A stretch of 41,840 nucleotides of DNA from Verrucomicrobiales bacterium (GTDB lineage Bacteria > Verrucomicrobiota > Verrucomicrobiia > Verrucomicrobiales > V1-33). The stretch's first letter is position 1. Every line of letters begins with the position of its first letter. Both the position numbers and the translations under genes were made by a program. The stretch is taken from positions 1 to 41,840 of the forward strand of contig JAGNEJ010000037.1 of assembly GCA_018003315.1 (NCBI GenBank). Direction: 5' to 3'. Shown one piece after another: positions 32,842 to 41,777 of this stretch. The notes under the pieces are model-generated. The model did no database searches. It was not told the DNA's origin and saw only the letters and a list, made by a program, of their open reading frames with translations.

Positions 32842-34203
32842 ATGAGCAAACCCACCGACCTCCGCATCCGCGACCTCCGCACGACCTACGAGCATTACGA
32901 CTACCGCACGCCGATCAAGTTCGGCGGCGTGGCGGTCCACGAGGTCACGGTGCTGAATGTGGAATGCGAGGTCGTCTCGCGCGATGGCCGCGTGGCGCAG
33001 GGCCTTGGCTCCATGCCGCTGGCGAACACCTGGTCGTTTCCCTCCCGCGAACTGACCTTCCAGCAGACGCATGAGGCGATGAAGGTGCTTTCCGAACGGT
33101 TCGCCAAAGTCGGCCGCAGCTTCACCGAGTCCGGGCATCCGATCGAGCTGGGCATCGAGCTGGAGGAGCATTTTCTCCAAGCTGCGGCGGAGGTGAGCGC
33201 GGAGCTGAAGCTCTCGCAGCCGATCCCGAAGCTCTGCACACTGGTCTGCGGCAGTGCTTTCGATGCGGCCTTGCACGATGCGTTTGGAAAGATGCTCGGC
33301 CTGAACTGCTACCACACTTATTCGAGCGAGTTCATGAACCGCGATCTCGGCGCGTGGCTGGGCGCGGAGTATGCGGGGGAATATCCCGACGCCTATGTGC
33401 TGAAGACGCCGCAGACGCGGATGCCCTTGTATCATCTCGTCGGTGCGCTGGACCCGCTCGATGATGGCGAACTGACGCAACCCGTGGGCGATGGTCTGCC
33501 GGAGACCTTGCCGCAGTGGATCCATCTCAACGGCCTCACGCATCTGAAGATCAAGCTCAACGGCGACGATTTGAACTGGGATCTGGAACGCATCGTCAAA
33601 GTGGACCGCGTGACCACCGAGACGCAGCGCGAGCGCGGCGTGACGGCCTGGCATTACTCGCTCGACTTCAACGAGCGCTGCCAGAGCGTGGAATATCTCG
33701 TCGAAATGATCCGCAGGCTGCGCGAGCGCACTCCGTTGGGCTTCGATCGCGTGCAATACATCGAGCAGCCGACCGCGCGCGACTTGAAGGCGCATCCCGA
33801 GAACAAGATGCACGAGGCGGCCAAGCTGAAGCCGGTGGTGATCGATGAATCGCTCACCGACCTGGAGTCGCTGCTGCTCGCCCGAGAGCTGGGCTACACC
33901 GGCGCCGCCTTGAAGGCATGCAAGGGCCAGAGCCAGTCGCTCCTGATGGCGGCGGCGGCGCAAAAGCTGGGCCTGTTCCTCTGCGTGCAGGATTTGAGCT
34001 GCCCGGGCGCCTCGCTGATCCACTCCGCCGGCATCGCCGCGCATGTGCCGGGCGTGGCCGCCATCGAATCGAACTCGCGCCAATATTGTCCCGCAGCCAA
34101 CGATGGCTGGCGCGACCGCTTCCCCGGAATCTTCAATGTTCGCGATGGCTCGATGGACACGAGCTGCCTCGATGGCGTCGGCCTCGGCGCGGTGAAACCT
34201 TGA
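32842..34203 (+). CDS. Enolase-superfamily dehydratase/racemase (mandelate racemase type)
   Basis: 453 residues. Cytosolic; the N-terminal capping domain (1-130) is followed by the (beta/alpha)7 barrel. Catalytic and metal residues are visible: the KxK pair Lys236/Lys238 (HLKIKLNG), metal ligands Asp275 (YSLDFNE), Glu308 (YIEQPT) and Asp335 (VIDESL), and a second lysine side at Lys358/Lys361 (AALKACKGQS), as in muconate-lactonising and dipeptide-epimerase-like groups. The reaction starts with proton abstraction next to a carboxylate, so the substrate is a sugar acid or similar. It is long for the superfamily (usually 350-400) because of extra residues around 160-230. Third gene of the MFS operon. 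Confidence 0.92.
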   Translation: MSKPTDLRIRDLRTTYEHYDYRTPIKFGGVAVHEVTVLNVECEVVSRDGRVAQGLGSMPLANTWSFPSRELTFQQTHEAMKVLSERFAKVGRSFTESGHPIELGIELEEHFLQAAAEVSAELKLSQPIPKLCTLVCGSAFDAALHDAFGKMLGLNCYHTYSSEFMNRDLGAWLGAEYAGEYPDAYVLKTPQTRMPLYHLVGALDPLDDGELTQPVGDGLPETLPQWIHLNGLTHLKIKLNGDDLNWDLERIVKVDRVTTETQRERGVTAWHYSLDFNERCQSVEYLVEMIRRLRERTPLGFDRVQYIEQPTARDLKAHPENKMHEAAKLKPVVIDESLTDLESLLLARELGYTGAALKACKGQSQSLLMAAAAQKLGLFLCVQDLSCPGASLIHSAGIAAHVPGVAAIESNSRQYCPAANDGWRDRFPGIFNVRDGSMDTSCLDGVGLGAVKP

Positions 34204-34215
34204 TTTGAGTCTCCC

Positions 34216-36852
34216 ATGAAACGCATCCTGCCTCTCCTCCTCGCCCCGCTCGCGGTTTTCGCGGCGAATCCGGCGAAGAAACCCGTCTATCCGCCGCAGC
34301 CGTGGGCCGCGTGGCTGGAGCCGGACTTTCCGTTCATTTCCTCCATTCTCGATGCGCGACGCGAAGGCGTGGGCGAGCACAATCTCTCGCCGCGCGGCAT
34401 CATCCTGAAGCTCGACCATGATTGTTGGGCCTGCTTCGACCCCGATCTGCTGCGCGTGTCCGCCATCTGGCGCGGCAAAGGCGTCACGGCCAATGCGCTC
34501 GCGCCGGGATCGTATCTCGACGCGGGGCGCAAGACGCCCGGCGGCCAGTTCCCCGCGCCGCAGTTCGATGGCAAGCTCTGGCTCGGCAACGGACTCTTCC
34601 CCGGCTGGCAGAGCAGTGAAAAGGTGTCGATGAAAGACCCGCGCGAGCCTGCGCCGAGCGCCGAGGAGGTCGGACGCGGCCCGGTGCCGGAGGAGATCGG
34701 GCGTTTCAATGCCGTGCGTCTGGTGAAAGACGGCGTCGTGCTCGAATACAACGCGAGCGGCGCCGATGTCCGCGAATGGTGGCAGGCCAGCGAGCATGAC
34801 GGCAGGCCCGTGGTGGAGCGTCACATCTGCGTGAGTGCCGCGAAGCGGCCGCTGCTGCTCGTGCTCGGCGCGAAGATGAATGGCCCCTCGCAGGAGATCG
34901 AGACGGGCGTGACGGTGACGGGCGGCGCGGAGCTGCTGGACGATGACGAGTTGTGGATCGCGAAAGTGCCCGCGCATGAAAAGACGGCGTCGTTTTGCAT
35001 CACCTTCTGCGATGAGCATACCGCACCGGCGATCCAGCCACGCGAAATCTCCACCGAAGCCGCTGCGGTGCGCTGGCCGCAGCAGGCGGTGTCGAAGATC
35101 AAACCCTCCACGAGCAAGGAAGCCTATGTGATCGACCACATCGACCTGCCGAATGACAATCCGTGGAAGCGGGCCGTGCGCATCAGCGACATCCAATTTA
35201 TGCAGGACGGCACCGGCGTCGGCGTCACGCTGGATGGCGATGTGTGGCTGATCCGCGGCCTCGATACCGCGAGCGGCCCGGTGACTTGGAAACGCTTCGC
35301 CTCCGGCCTGCACGAGCCGATGACCTGCGCCATCCGCGACGGGCAAATCTTCGTCTTCGACCGCAACGGCATCTGGAAACTGCGCGACACGAACGCCGAC
35401 GGCGAGGCCGACGTGCATGAGCTTTTCAGCAACTGCTTCGCGCAGACGGCGGACATGCGCGAGTTCCCCAGCACGCTGCGAAACGCGCCCGGCGGCGAGT
35501 TCGTCATCGCCAAAGGCGGCCAGGAGGCCACCACCATCGGCAAGCACAACGGCAGCGTGCTGCGCATCTCCGCCGACGGCAGAAAAGCCAGCGTGCTCGG
35601 CTACGGCTTCCGCCAGCCCAGCGTCGGCGTGAACCCGCGCACCGGCCTCGTCACCTCCAGCGACCAGGAAGGCCAATACATCCCCAGCACGCCGCTGCAC
35701 ATCGTGAAGGATCATCAGTTCTACGGCTTCCTCAGCGACAAGCTGCCGGTGGAGAAATACCCCGCGCCCATCGCCGATCCGGTGACGTGGATGCCGCACG
35801 CGGTGAACTCCTCCGCCATGTCGCAGGTGTGGCTCTTCGATGCGAAAATGGGACCGCTCAATGACACGATGGTGCAGATTTGCTTCAACAAGCCCGAGCT
35901 GCTCAGCATCCTCTGGAACGGACGCGGCAAACGCCCGCAGGCCGCCGTGGTCAGCATCACCGACGCGTTCGACTTCCCCCCGCTCAACGGCAGCGTGAAT
36001 CCCAAGGACGGCCAGCTCTACCTCGCCGGCTTCCAGGTCATCGGCTGGGGCAATACGCTCGACACATTGGCCGGACTCTGCCGCGTGCGCCACACCGGCG
36101 CACCGAGCACGCTGCCACGCGAGATCGTGCCGATGGCCAACGGCGTGCTGCTGCGATTCGACGTGGCCCTCGATGCGAAGAAGGCCGCCGATCCCGCCAG
36201 CTACTCACTCGGCACCTGGAGCTACCAACGCGCCCACACCTACGGCTCCGCGCAATACAAGGCCGATGGCAGCACCGGCATCGACTGGCTCACGCCGAGC
36301 AGCGCGTATCTCAGCCGCGATGGCAAGGCGGTCTTCATCGGCGTGCCCGGCATGAAGCCCGTGATGCAGCTCCGCATCGGCTGGTCCATCGCCAGCGCGG
36401 ACGGCGCCGCGATGGCGCAGAACGCCTACACCACGCCCTACGAACTCGCCGCCTTTGACGCGAAGAAGGAAGGCTTTGGCGACATCCGCGTCGATCTCAC
36501 CCCACGCGCCGCCGCCGCGCAGGTCGGGGGCCCTGTTTCCATCGAGGAAGGACTTCGCCTCTCGCAGATGCTAGGCTGCGTGGCCTGCCACAGCGTGAAG
36601 GACCAGGACCTCTTCAAGATCGGTCCGAAGTGGAACAAGCTCTTCGGCGCGAAGCGCGACTACATCGACGAGAAGAAGAAGAAAGGCAGCGTCGTCGTCG
36701 ATGACGCCTACATCCGCGAGTCCATCCTCCAGCCCGCCGCCAAACGGCACGCCGACTTCGCGAAAAGCGAATACGCCATGCCCAGCTATGCCGGTGTGCT
36801 CACGGACTCACAGCTCGAATCCCTCGTGCTTTACATCAAGTCATTGAAATGA
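34216..36852 (+). CDS. Secreted DUF6797-type beta-propeller protein with C-terminal cytochrome c domain
   Basis: 878 residues. Signal peptide MKRILPLLLAPLAVFA. The N-terminal third matches the DUF6797 type (PQPWAAWLEPDFPFISSILD, DHDCWACFDPDLLRVSAIWRG). The middle is like the soluble glucose/sorbosone dehydrogenase beta-propellers of PVC bacteria (GLHEPMTCAIRDGQIFVFDR, GIWKLRDTNADGEADVHELF, NGSVLRISADGRKA, GYGFRQPSVGVNPRTG). The C-terminus is a class I cytochrome c domain: heme motif CVACH at 788-792 and axial Met855 (YAMPSYAG), ending VLYIKSLK. The protein can therefore couple an oxidation in the periplasm to an electron chain. Substrate unknown. The stop overlaps the ThuA start by ATGA, and the dehydratase gene ends 12 bases upstream. 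Confidence 0.88.
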   Translation: MKRILPLLLAPLAVFAANPAKKPVYPPQPWAAWLEPDFPFISSILDARREGVGEHNLSPRGIILKLDHDCWACFDPDLLRVSAIWRGKGVTANALAPGSYLDAGRKTPGGQFPAPQFDGKLWLGNGLFPGWQSSEKVSMKDPREPAPSAEEVGRGPVPEEIGRFNAVRLVKDGVVLEYNASGADVREWWQASEHDGRPVVERHICVSAAKRPLLLVLGAKMNGPSQEIETGVTVTGGAELLDDDELWIAKVPAHEKTASFCITFCDEHTAPAIQPREISTEAAAVRWPQQAVSKIKPSTSKEAYVIDHIDLPNDNPWKRAVRISDIQFMQDGTGVGVTLDGDVWLIRGLDTASGPVTWKRFASGLHEPMTCAIRDGQIFVFDRNGIWKLRDTNADGEADVHELFSNCFAQTADMREFPSTLRNAPGGEFVIAKGGQEATTIGKHNGSVLRISADGRKASVLGYGFRQPSVGVNPRTGLVTSSDQEGQYIPSTPLHIVKDHQFYGFLSDKLPVEKYPAPIADPVTWMPHAVNSSAMSQVWLFDAKMGPLNDTMVQICFNKPELLSILWNGRGKRPQAAVVSITDAFDFPPLNGSVNPKDGQLYLAGFQVIGWGNTLDTLAGLCRVRHTGAPSTLPREIVPMANGVLLRFDVALDAKKAADPASYSLGTWSYQRAHTYGSAQYKADGSTGIDWLTPSSAYLSRDGKAVFIGVPGMKPVMQLRIGWSIASADGAAMAQNAYTTPYELAAFDAKKEGFGDIRVDLTPRAAAAQVGGPVSIEEGLRLSQMLGCVACHSVKDQDLFKIGPKWNKLFGAKRDYIDEKKKKGSVVVDDAYIRESILQPAAKRHADFAKSEYAMPSYAGVLTDSQLESLVLYIKSLK

Positions 36853-37613
36853 CCGCCATGCGCCCGCTTCGCCGCCTCGTCCTCGCTTTCATCATGCTGG
36901 CGCTGCCCGCGCAAGCCGCGAACCTCGTCTTCATGATCGGCGAGGAGGAATACCTCACCTGGGAAACGCTGCCTGAGTTCGCAAAGAAGGACATCGAGCC
37001 GCTCGGGCATCGCGTGGCCATCATCCACGCCGACATGGCTGACAAAAACAACTTCCCCGGCCTTGTCGCCGCGCTCAAAGACGCCGACCTGCTGCTCGTC
37101 AGCGTGCGCCGCCGCACACCATTGAAGGAGCAGCTTGACGCGGTGCGTGCTCACCTCGCCGCAGGCAAACCGCTCATCGGCATCCGCACCGCCAGCCATG
37201 CCTTCGCCCTGCGGCCCAAGGACAAGCTCGTCGATGACAAGCACGCCAACTGGCAGGAGTTCGATCCCGAAGTGCTCGGCGGCAACTATCATGACCACCA
37301 TCGCGGCGAGGACAAAACGATCTGCACCGTGGCCGCAGGCGCGGAGTCGCACCCCATCTTGAAAGGCATCACCCTCGGCGAACTCATCGGCAACGGCACG
37401 CTGTATAAGAACGCACCGCTCGCCCAAACCGCCACGCCTTTGCTCATTGGCACCATCCCCGATCAACCCGCCGAGCCGGTGGCCTGGGCACATCGCTTCG
37501 GCCCGCAGCAGGCAAAAATCTTCTACACCTCGCTCGGCCACCCCGACGACTTCAAAGAGTCCGACTTCCGTAAACTGCTGCTCAACGCCATCGCGTGGGC
37601 ACTGGGTCCGTGA
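36849..37613 (+). CDS. Secreted ThuA-domain protein
   Basis: 254 residues. Signal peptide (RLVLAFIMLALPAQAA), ATG at 36849 overlapping the previous stop by four bases; ATG at 36858 is also possible. ThuA-type pattern: ANLVFMIGEEEYLTWETLPEF, DADLLLVSVRRRTPLKEQLDA, GKPLIGIRTASHAFAL, FDPEVLGGNYHDHH, ESHPILKGI, and PVAWAHRFGPQQAKIFYTSLGHPDDF. The fold is a class I glutamine-amidotransferase-like flavodoxin fold, but the Cys nucleophile is not seen. ThuA is named for trehalose utilisation (3-keto trehalose metabolism); the family also occurs with DUF1080 and Gfo/Idh/MocA proteins. Last gene of the MFS operon. Confidence 0.9.
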   Translation: MTAMRPLRRLVLAFIMLALPAQAANLVFMIGEEEYLTWETLPEFAKKDIEPLGHRVAIIHADMADKNNFPGLVAALKDADLLLVSVRRRTPLKEQLDAVRAHLAAGKPLIGIRTASHAFALRPKDKLVDDKHANWQEFDPEVLGGNYHDHHRGEDKTICTVAAGAESHPILKGITLGELIGNGTLYKNAPLAQTATPLLIGTIPDQPAEPVAWAHRFGPQQAKIFYTSLGHPDDFKESDFRKLLLNAIAWALGP

Positions 37614-37748
37614 TTTCGGTTGGCTGAATGTCCATACAGCATTTCAAGCGAAGGAGGACGGCTCCGGCACGCACGCCTGCGCAATCAGCAACACGATTTC
37701 GACGGTGCTCAGCCAGCGGAGGCTCATCTTCCGTGAAAACCTTGCGAC

Positions 37749-38111
37749 TCAGCGTTCCGACCACACTGCCAGTTCGTTTCCAGCAGGATCGCGAAAATGA
37801 AACCGTCGTCCCCCCGGAAAAGAAAACACCGGACGCGTCACCGTGCCGCCTGCTTTGATCACTCGATCCTCCGCCGCAGCGAGGTCGTCCGTATAAATGA
37901 CGGGCAGCGGCGCTGCCTGTTGTTCGGAATCTCCGTCAATCCCGGACCCGACTCCGGAATCACGGGTATCGCAATAGGCATCGCCCCACATTTGATACTT
38001 CCAGCCAAATACGGTGGAGTGGAAGTCTCGCGCACTGCTCATGAGTTCGGGTGTGGCGGCGGAAAGCTCAATGTAGTCGATCGTGTTCGGTTGATGCTTG
38101 GAGTGGGACAT
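37749..38111 (-). CDS. VOC-superfamily (glyoxalase-like) protein
   Basis: 120 residues. The vicinal-oxygen-chelate pattern is seen: a first strand IDYIELSAATPELM with helix SARDFHSTVFGWKYQMWG, then the second repeat LPVIYTDDLAAAEDRVIKAGGTV and the closing strands RRFHFRDPAGNELAVWSER. It resembles the single-module VOC proteins of unknown substrate, including glyoxalase- and bleomycin-resistance-type members; the metal ligands cannot be assigned confidently (His in the FHFRDP strand and a late Glu are candidates). The start at 38111 is supported by the N-terminal strand. It is divergent from the oligopeptide-binding gene and is 135 bases from the ThuA stop. Confidence 0.85.
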   Translation of the reverse strand: MSHSKHQPNTIDYIELSAATPELMSSARDFHSTVFGWKYQMWGDAYCDTRDSGVGSGIDGDSEQQAAPLPVIYTDDLAAAEDRVIKAGGTVTRPVFSFPGGRRFHFRDPAGNELAVWSER

Positions 38112-38264
38112 GGCGGAAGAGGATGAATGAATGCAATGGCACAGTGGGGAGTGACGGGGCAGAAGCTTGCTGGAGGGATGTGAGAGTGTCCAGCGCAGAG
38201 GAGCCGCCCCGGTGCCGTGTGTGGTTGATGATTCCGTCCGGTTGCAATTTGCGCTGTCCGCTCC

Positions 38265-39905
38265 ATGCTCAACGCCCACATGGTTCGGCTGTTGTTCATC
38301 CTGATTTTTCCCATCATCCTGACCGCGTGCGGTCCCAGGGAACAGCTTGCGACCATCGCCGCCCGGGAAAAGATCCTGCTGAAGGGAAATGGTACGGAGC
38401 CGGACACACTGGATCCGCATTTCGCTCAAAGCACCACGGAACATCATGTGCTGATGGCACTGTTCGAAGGACTGGTGGAGGAACATCCTGACAACGATGA
38501 AGAAGTCATTCCGGGGGTGGCCGAACGTTGGGAGTTCCTGGACAATGCCAGCCGCTGGATTTTCCACCTGCGGGAGAAGGCAAGGTGGTCGGATGGAGAG
38601 CCCGTCACCGCAGGCGATTTCGTTTTTGCCTATCAACGCCAACTGACACCGGCTACCGGTGCCATGTATGCCTCCATGCTCTACAAGCTCAAAGGGGCGG
38701 AGGACTTTCATCAGGGGCGCAGTCAGGATTTCGCCTCGGTGGGAGTGAAGGCGCTAAATGACCGGACACTGGAACTGACATTGGCCGGTCCCATGCCGTA
38801 TTTTTTGAAAATGCTCCCCCATTTCACCTGGTACCCGCTGCCCCGCCATGTCCTGCCGAAATACGGCGGCATCTCCGATCGCTATAACCAGTGGACCCGC
38901 CCTGGAAAAATCGTGAGCAACGGTGCCTTCCGCTTGAAGGAGCATGTGTTCAAAAAGGAGATCCGCATGGAACGCAATCCCCACTACTGGGATGCGGCCA
39001 CCGTCAAACTCAACGGCATCCGGTTTTTTCCAATCACCTCGGATGCCAGCGAGGACCGCATGTTCCGCACCGGCAGGCTCCATGTGACTGAAATTGTCCC
39101 GCTCGACAGGATTCCACACTACAAGCAGAACTTCCCGAACATCCTCCATCTCGAACCCTACCTCGGAGTCTATTTTTTCCGACTCAATCTGAAGCGCCCG
39201 CCGGTGGACAATCCAAAAGTGCGCTGGGCATTGGCGCTGGCCCTGGATCGGAAGGCAATCTGTGACAACGTGCTACGCGGTGGCCAGATACCAGCCTATG
39301 GGCTGACCCCGCCGATGACTGGATATGAAGCACCCAGGCCGGTGACGCATGATCCGGAAAAAGCGCGCAGGCTGCTGGCGGAAGCGGGCTATCCGGGCGG
39401 AAAGGATCTGCCACGGCTGGAAATCCATGTCAGCGACACGGAATCCAACAAAAAGATGGCGGAAGTGGTCCAGAGCATGTGGAAAACCGAACTGGGCGTA
39501 CAGGCGAGCATTCGTCTCGAAGATTCCTCGGTTTTTTACAATACCCAGAACCGCATGGACTATCAAATTTCACGCGCCGGCTGGATTGCCGACTACGTGG
39601 AGCCGCTGACCTTCATTGACATGTGGACGACCGGAAATGAAAACAACAACACCGGATGGAGCAGTCCGGAATTCGACCAGTTGATCCGCGATTCCTATCG
39701 TGAGGGAAATCCCGCCGCCCGCCTGGCCATTCTGCACCGGGCGGAAGAGCTTTTTATGGCGGACCTGCCCATTGTTCCCATCTATTTCTACACCCGCCAG
39801 TATCTGCTGCATCCGGCGGTCAGCGGATGGGGCAAAAAGGTCATGGACAACCATCCCTACAAATTCGTGGACCTGGAGGATGTCCCGCTGCCGGAGATGC
39901 ATTGA
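38265..39905 (+). CDS. oppA: Oligopeptide-type ABC transporter substrate-binding lipoprotein
   Basis: 546 residues, full length for SBP_bac_5 proteins. Signal with lipobox LTAC (Cys22 from 38265, or Cys17 from the in-frame ATG at 38280). The family signature follows: EPDTLDPHFAQSTTEHHVLMALFEGL, PGVAERWEFLDNASRWIFHLREKARWSDGEPVTAGDFVFAYQR, GNGAFRLKE-type (SNGAFRLKEHV), PKVRWALALALDRKAICDNVL, and SNKKMAEVVQSMWKTELGVQ. It binds oligopeptides or, in some members, other substrates such as murein peptides or nickel, and passes them to the permease genes directly downstream. The next gene starts 4 bases after the stop. Symbol by homology; the ligand is unverified. Confidence 0.93.
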   Translation: MLNAHMVRLLFILIFPIILTACGPREQLATIAAREKILLKGNGTEPDTLDPHFAQSTTEHHVLMALFEGLVEEHPDNDEEVIPGVAERWEFLDNASRWIFHLREKARWSDGEPVTAGDFVFAYQRQLTPATGAMYASMLYKLKGAEDFHQGRSQDFASVGVKALNDRTLELTLAGPMPYFLKMLPHFTWYPLPRHVLPKYGGISDRYNQWTRPGKIVSNGAFRLKEHVFKKEIRMERNPHYWDAATVKLNGIRFFPITSDASEDRMFRTGRLHVTEIVPLDRIPHYKQNFPNILHLEPYLGVYFFRLNLKRPPVDNPKVRWALALALDRKAICDNVLRGGQIPAYGLTPPMTGYEAPRPVTHDPEKARRLLAEAGYPGGKDLPRLEIHVSDTESNKKMAEVVQSMWKTELGVQASIRLEDSSVFYNTQNRMDYQISRAGWIADYVEPLTFIDMWTTGNENNNTGWSSPEFDQLIRDSYREGNPAARLAILHRAEELFMADLPIVPIYFYTRQYLLHPAVSGWGKKVMDNHPYKFVDLEDVPLPEMH

Positions 39906-39909
39906 ATCC

Positions 39910-40833
39910 ATGGTGCGCTTTCTGTTCAACCGCATTGTGCAGGCCCTGCTCGTCATTTGGGCGCTCATCACCATCACCTTTTTCCTGGTGAGAATGATTC
40001 CGGGCGATCCCTTTGCCGGAGAAAAAAACCTTCCTGAGTCGGTGAAGGCAAAGCTCCGGGAACAATACGATCTCGACAAGCCCCTGATGGTTCAATACTG
40101 GAAAACCATTTCCAACATCGCCTTGCGGGGAGATTTTGGCATCTCCACGAAATACGAAGGGCGGACCGTCAATGATTTCATCCGCGAGGCCTTTCCCATC
40201 TCGTTGCGCCTCGGGCTCTTCGCCTTGGCCATCGCCCTGGCCATCGGCATTCCAGCGGGGCTCCTGGCTGCGGTCAGACAGAATACGTGGGCGGATTACG
40301 CCCCGATGTCCGTGGCGATGCTGGGGATCTGTCTGCCCACGTTTGTGCTCGGGCCGCTGCTGGCCCTGCTGTTCGGCATCAAGCTGGGGTGGTTCAACGT
40401 TGCTGGGCTGTACGAGTGGCGGGACTGGGTGCTGCCCTCACTGACGCTGGGACTGGTCTATGCCGCTTCCATCGCGCGGATGACTCGCGGAGGCATGCTG
40501 GAAGTACTTTCCCAAGATTTTATCCGCACGGCGCACGCCAAGGGCCTTCACCCGAGCCGCATTGTTTTCCGCCATGCGCTGAAGGCCGGATTGATGCCGG
40601 TCATTTCGTTCCTTGGTCCCGCGGTGGCCGGACTGGTCACCGGGTCATTCATTCTGGAAAAGATTTTCCAGATTCCGGGGCTTGGCTCGCACTTTGTGGA
40701 AGCAGCCACCACGCGGGATGTCACGCTGATCGTGGGCACCGCGGCATTCTATGCGGTGCTCATCACGGGATGCAATCTGCTGGTGGATGTCCTCATGGTG
40801 TTGCTCAATCCCAGATTGAAATTCGGATCATGA
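39910..40833 (+). CDS. oppB: Oligopeptide-type ABC transporter permease (OppB class)
   Basis: 307 residues and six membrane helices. The start at 39910 (MVRFLFNRIVQALLVIWALI) is typical of DppB/OppB. The N-terminal domain has the RMIPGDPFAGE motif and DLDKPLMVQYWKTISNI; the EAA loop that contacts the ATPase is EVLSQDFIRTAHAKGLHPSRIVFRHALKAGLMPV, followed by GPAVAGLVTGSFILEKIFQIPGLGSHFVEA. Inner membrane. It is four bases from oppA and overlaps oppC (ATGA). No OppD or OppF ATPase genes follow in the window. Confidence 0.95.
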   Translation: MVRFLFNRIVQALLVIWALITITFFLVRMIPGDPFAGEKNLPESVKAKLREQYDLDKPLMVQYWKTISNIALRGDFGISTKYEGRTVNDFIREAFPISLRLGLFALAIALAIGIPAGLLAAVRQNTWADYAPMSVAMLGICLPTFVLGPLLALLFGIKLGWFNVAGLYEWRDWVLPSLTLGLVYAASIARMTRGGMLEVLSQDFIRTAHAKGLHPSRIVFRHALKAGLMPVISFLGPAVAGLVTGSFILEKIFQIPGLGSHFVEAATTRDVTLIVGTAAFYAVLITGCNLLVDVLMVLLNPRLKFGS

Positions 40834-41735
40834 AGCCGGCTCCGACATCCGCATTGCCCTTGGAAAGGGGCGTTTCGCTGGGACGGGATGCCTGGCGGCG
40901 GCTGTGCCGCAACCGCCTGGCGCTGGTCTGCCTCTACGCTTTCGGACTCATCCTCGCGGCCTGCATGGCGGGTCCGTGGCTTTCACCCTATGATCCTGCC
41001 GTGCAGGACCTGGCACTCAAAGCTGCGCCGCCCAGTGGTGAGCACTGGATGGGCACGGATGACCTGGGGCGGGATGTTGCCACGCGTGTACTGTGCGGCG
41101 GAAGGGTGTCGCTCGCCGTCGGACTGGCGGCCACGCTGGTGGCGCTGGTCATCGGGGTCGTTTATGGAGCCACCGCGGGCTATGTCGGAGGAAAAGTGGA
41201 CGGCGTCATGATGCGCTTGGTGGACATTCTCTACGGCGTTCCCTTCATCATTTTCATCATTCTGGTGAAGGTGGTTGTCGATGAGCACATCAAGGATCCC
41301 ACGGCATCGCTGGTGGTCATCTTCCTGGTTATCGGTGCGGTGGAGTGGCTGACCATGGCCCGAATCGTCCGCGGCCAGGTTCTTTCTCTGCGAAAGATGG
41401 AGTTTGTCGAAGCGGCAGAAAGTCTGGGGCTCGGAACCTGGCGCATCATTCGCCGCCATGTCATCCCAAATACCGTTGGCCCGGTCATCATCTACACCAC
41501 CCTGACAGTCCCCGCGGTCATGCTCACGGAAGCAGCACTCAGTTTCCTCGGACTCGGCATCAAGCCGCCGGACAGTTCCTGGGGCGTGCTCATTCAGGAA
41601 GGGGCGGCGAAAATGGAGACGTATCCCTGGATGCTGGTCTTCCCGGCGGTGCTTTTTGCGGTCACGCTCTTCTGCTTGAATTTCATCGGCGACGGCCTGC
41701 GCAATGCTCTGGATGTGAGGTCGGCGAAGGATTGA
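40830..41735 (+). CDS. oppC: Oligopeptide-type ABC transporter permease (OppC class)
   Basis: 301 residues. Start overlaps the oppB stop by four bases (ATGA). It has the DppC/OppC layout: WLSPYDPAVQDL and HWMGTDDLGRDVATRVLCGGRVSLAVG, then VDGVMMRLVDILYGVPFIIF, the EAA loop RKMEFVEAAESLGLGTWRIIRRHVIPNTVGPVI, and the C-terminal LTEAALSFLGLGIKPPDSSWGVLIQEG and NFIGDGLRNALD. Inner-membrane partner of OppB. The following gene (obg) is 42 bases downstream and unrelated; the two ATPases needed for function must be encoded elsewhere. Confidence 0.95.
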   Translation: MKPAPTSALPLERGVSLGRDAWRRLCRNRLALVCLYAFGLILAACMAGPWLSPYDPAVQDLALKAAPPSGEHWMGTDDLGRDVATRVLCGGRVSLAVGLAATLVALVIGVVYGATAGYVGGKVDGVMMRLVDILYGVPFIIFIILVKVVVDEHIKDPTASLVVIFLVIGAVEWLTMARIVRGQVLSLRKMEFVEAAESLGLGTWRIIRRHVIPNTVGPVIIYTTLTVPAVMLTEAALSFLGLGIKPPDSSWGVLIQEGAAKMETYPWMLVFPAVLFAVTLFCLNFIGDGLRNALDVRSAKD

Positions 41736-41777
41736 GTCCTCCTTGCGCCCGCTGCTGTTCCCCGGTATGCATGGCCC

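Noticed and set aside
32701-36093. Very long open frame (about 1130 codons) on the minus strand
   Set aside because: It runs opposite the amidase, dehydratase and DUF6797 genes, which have clear domains and catalytic residues. The antisense frame is rich in Arg, His and Ala, typical of GC-rich shadow frames.
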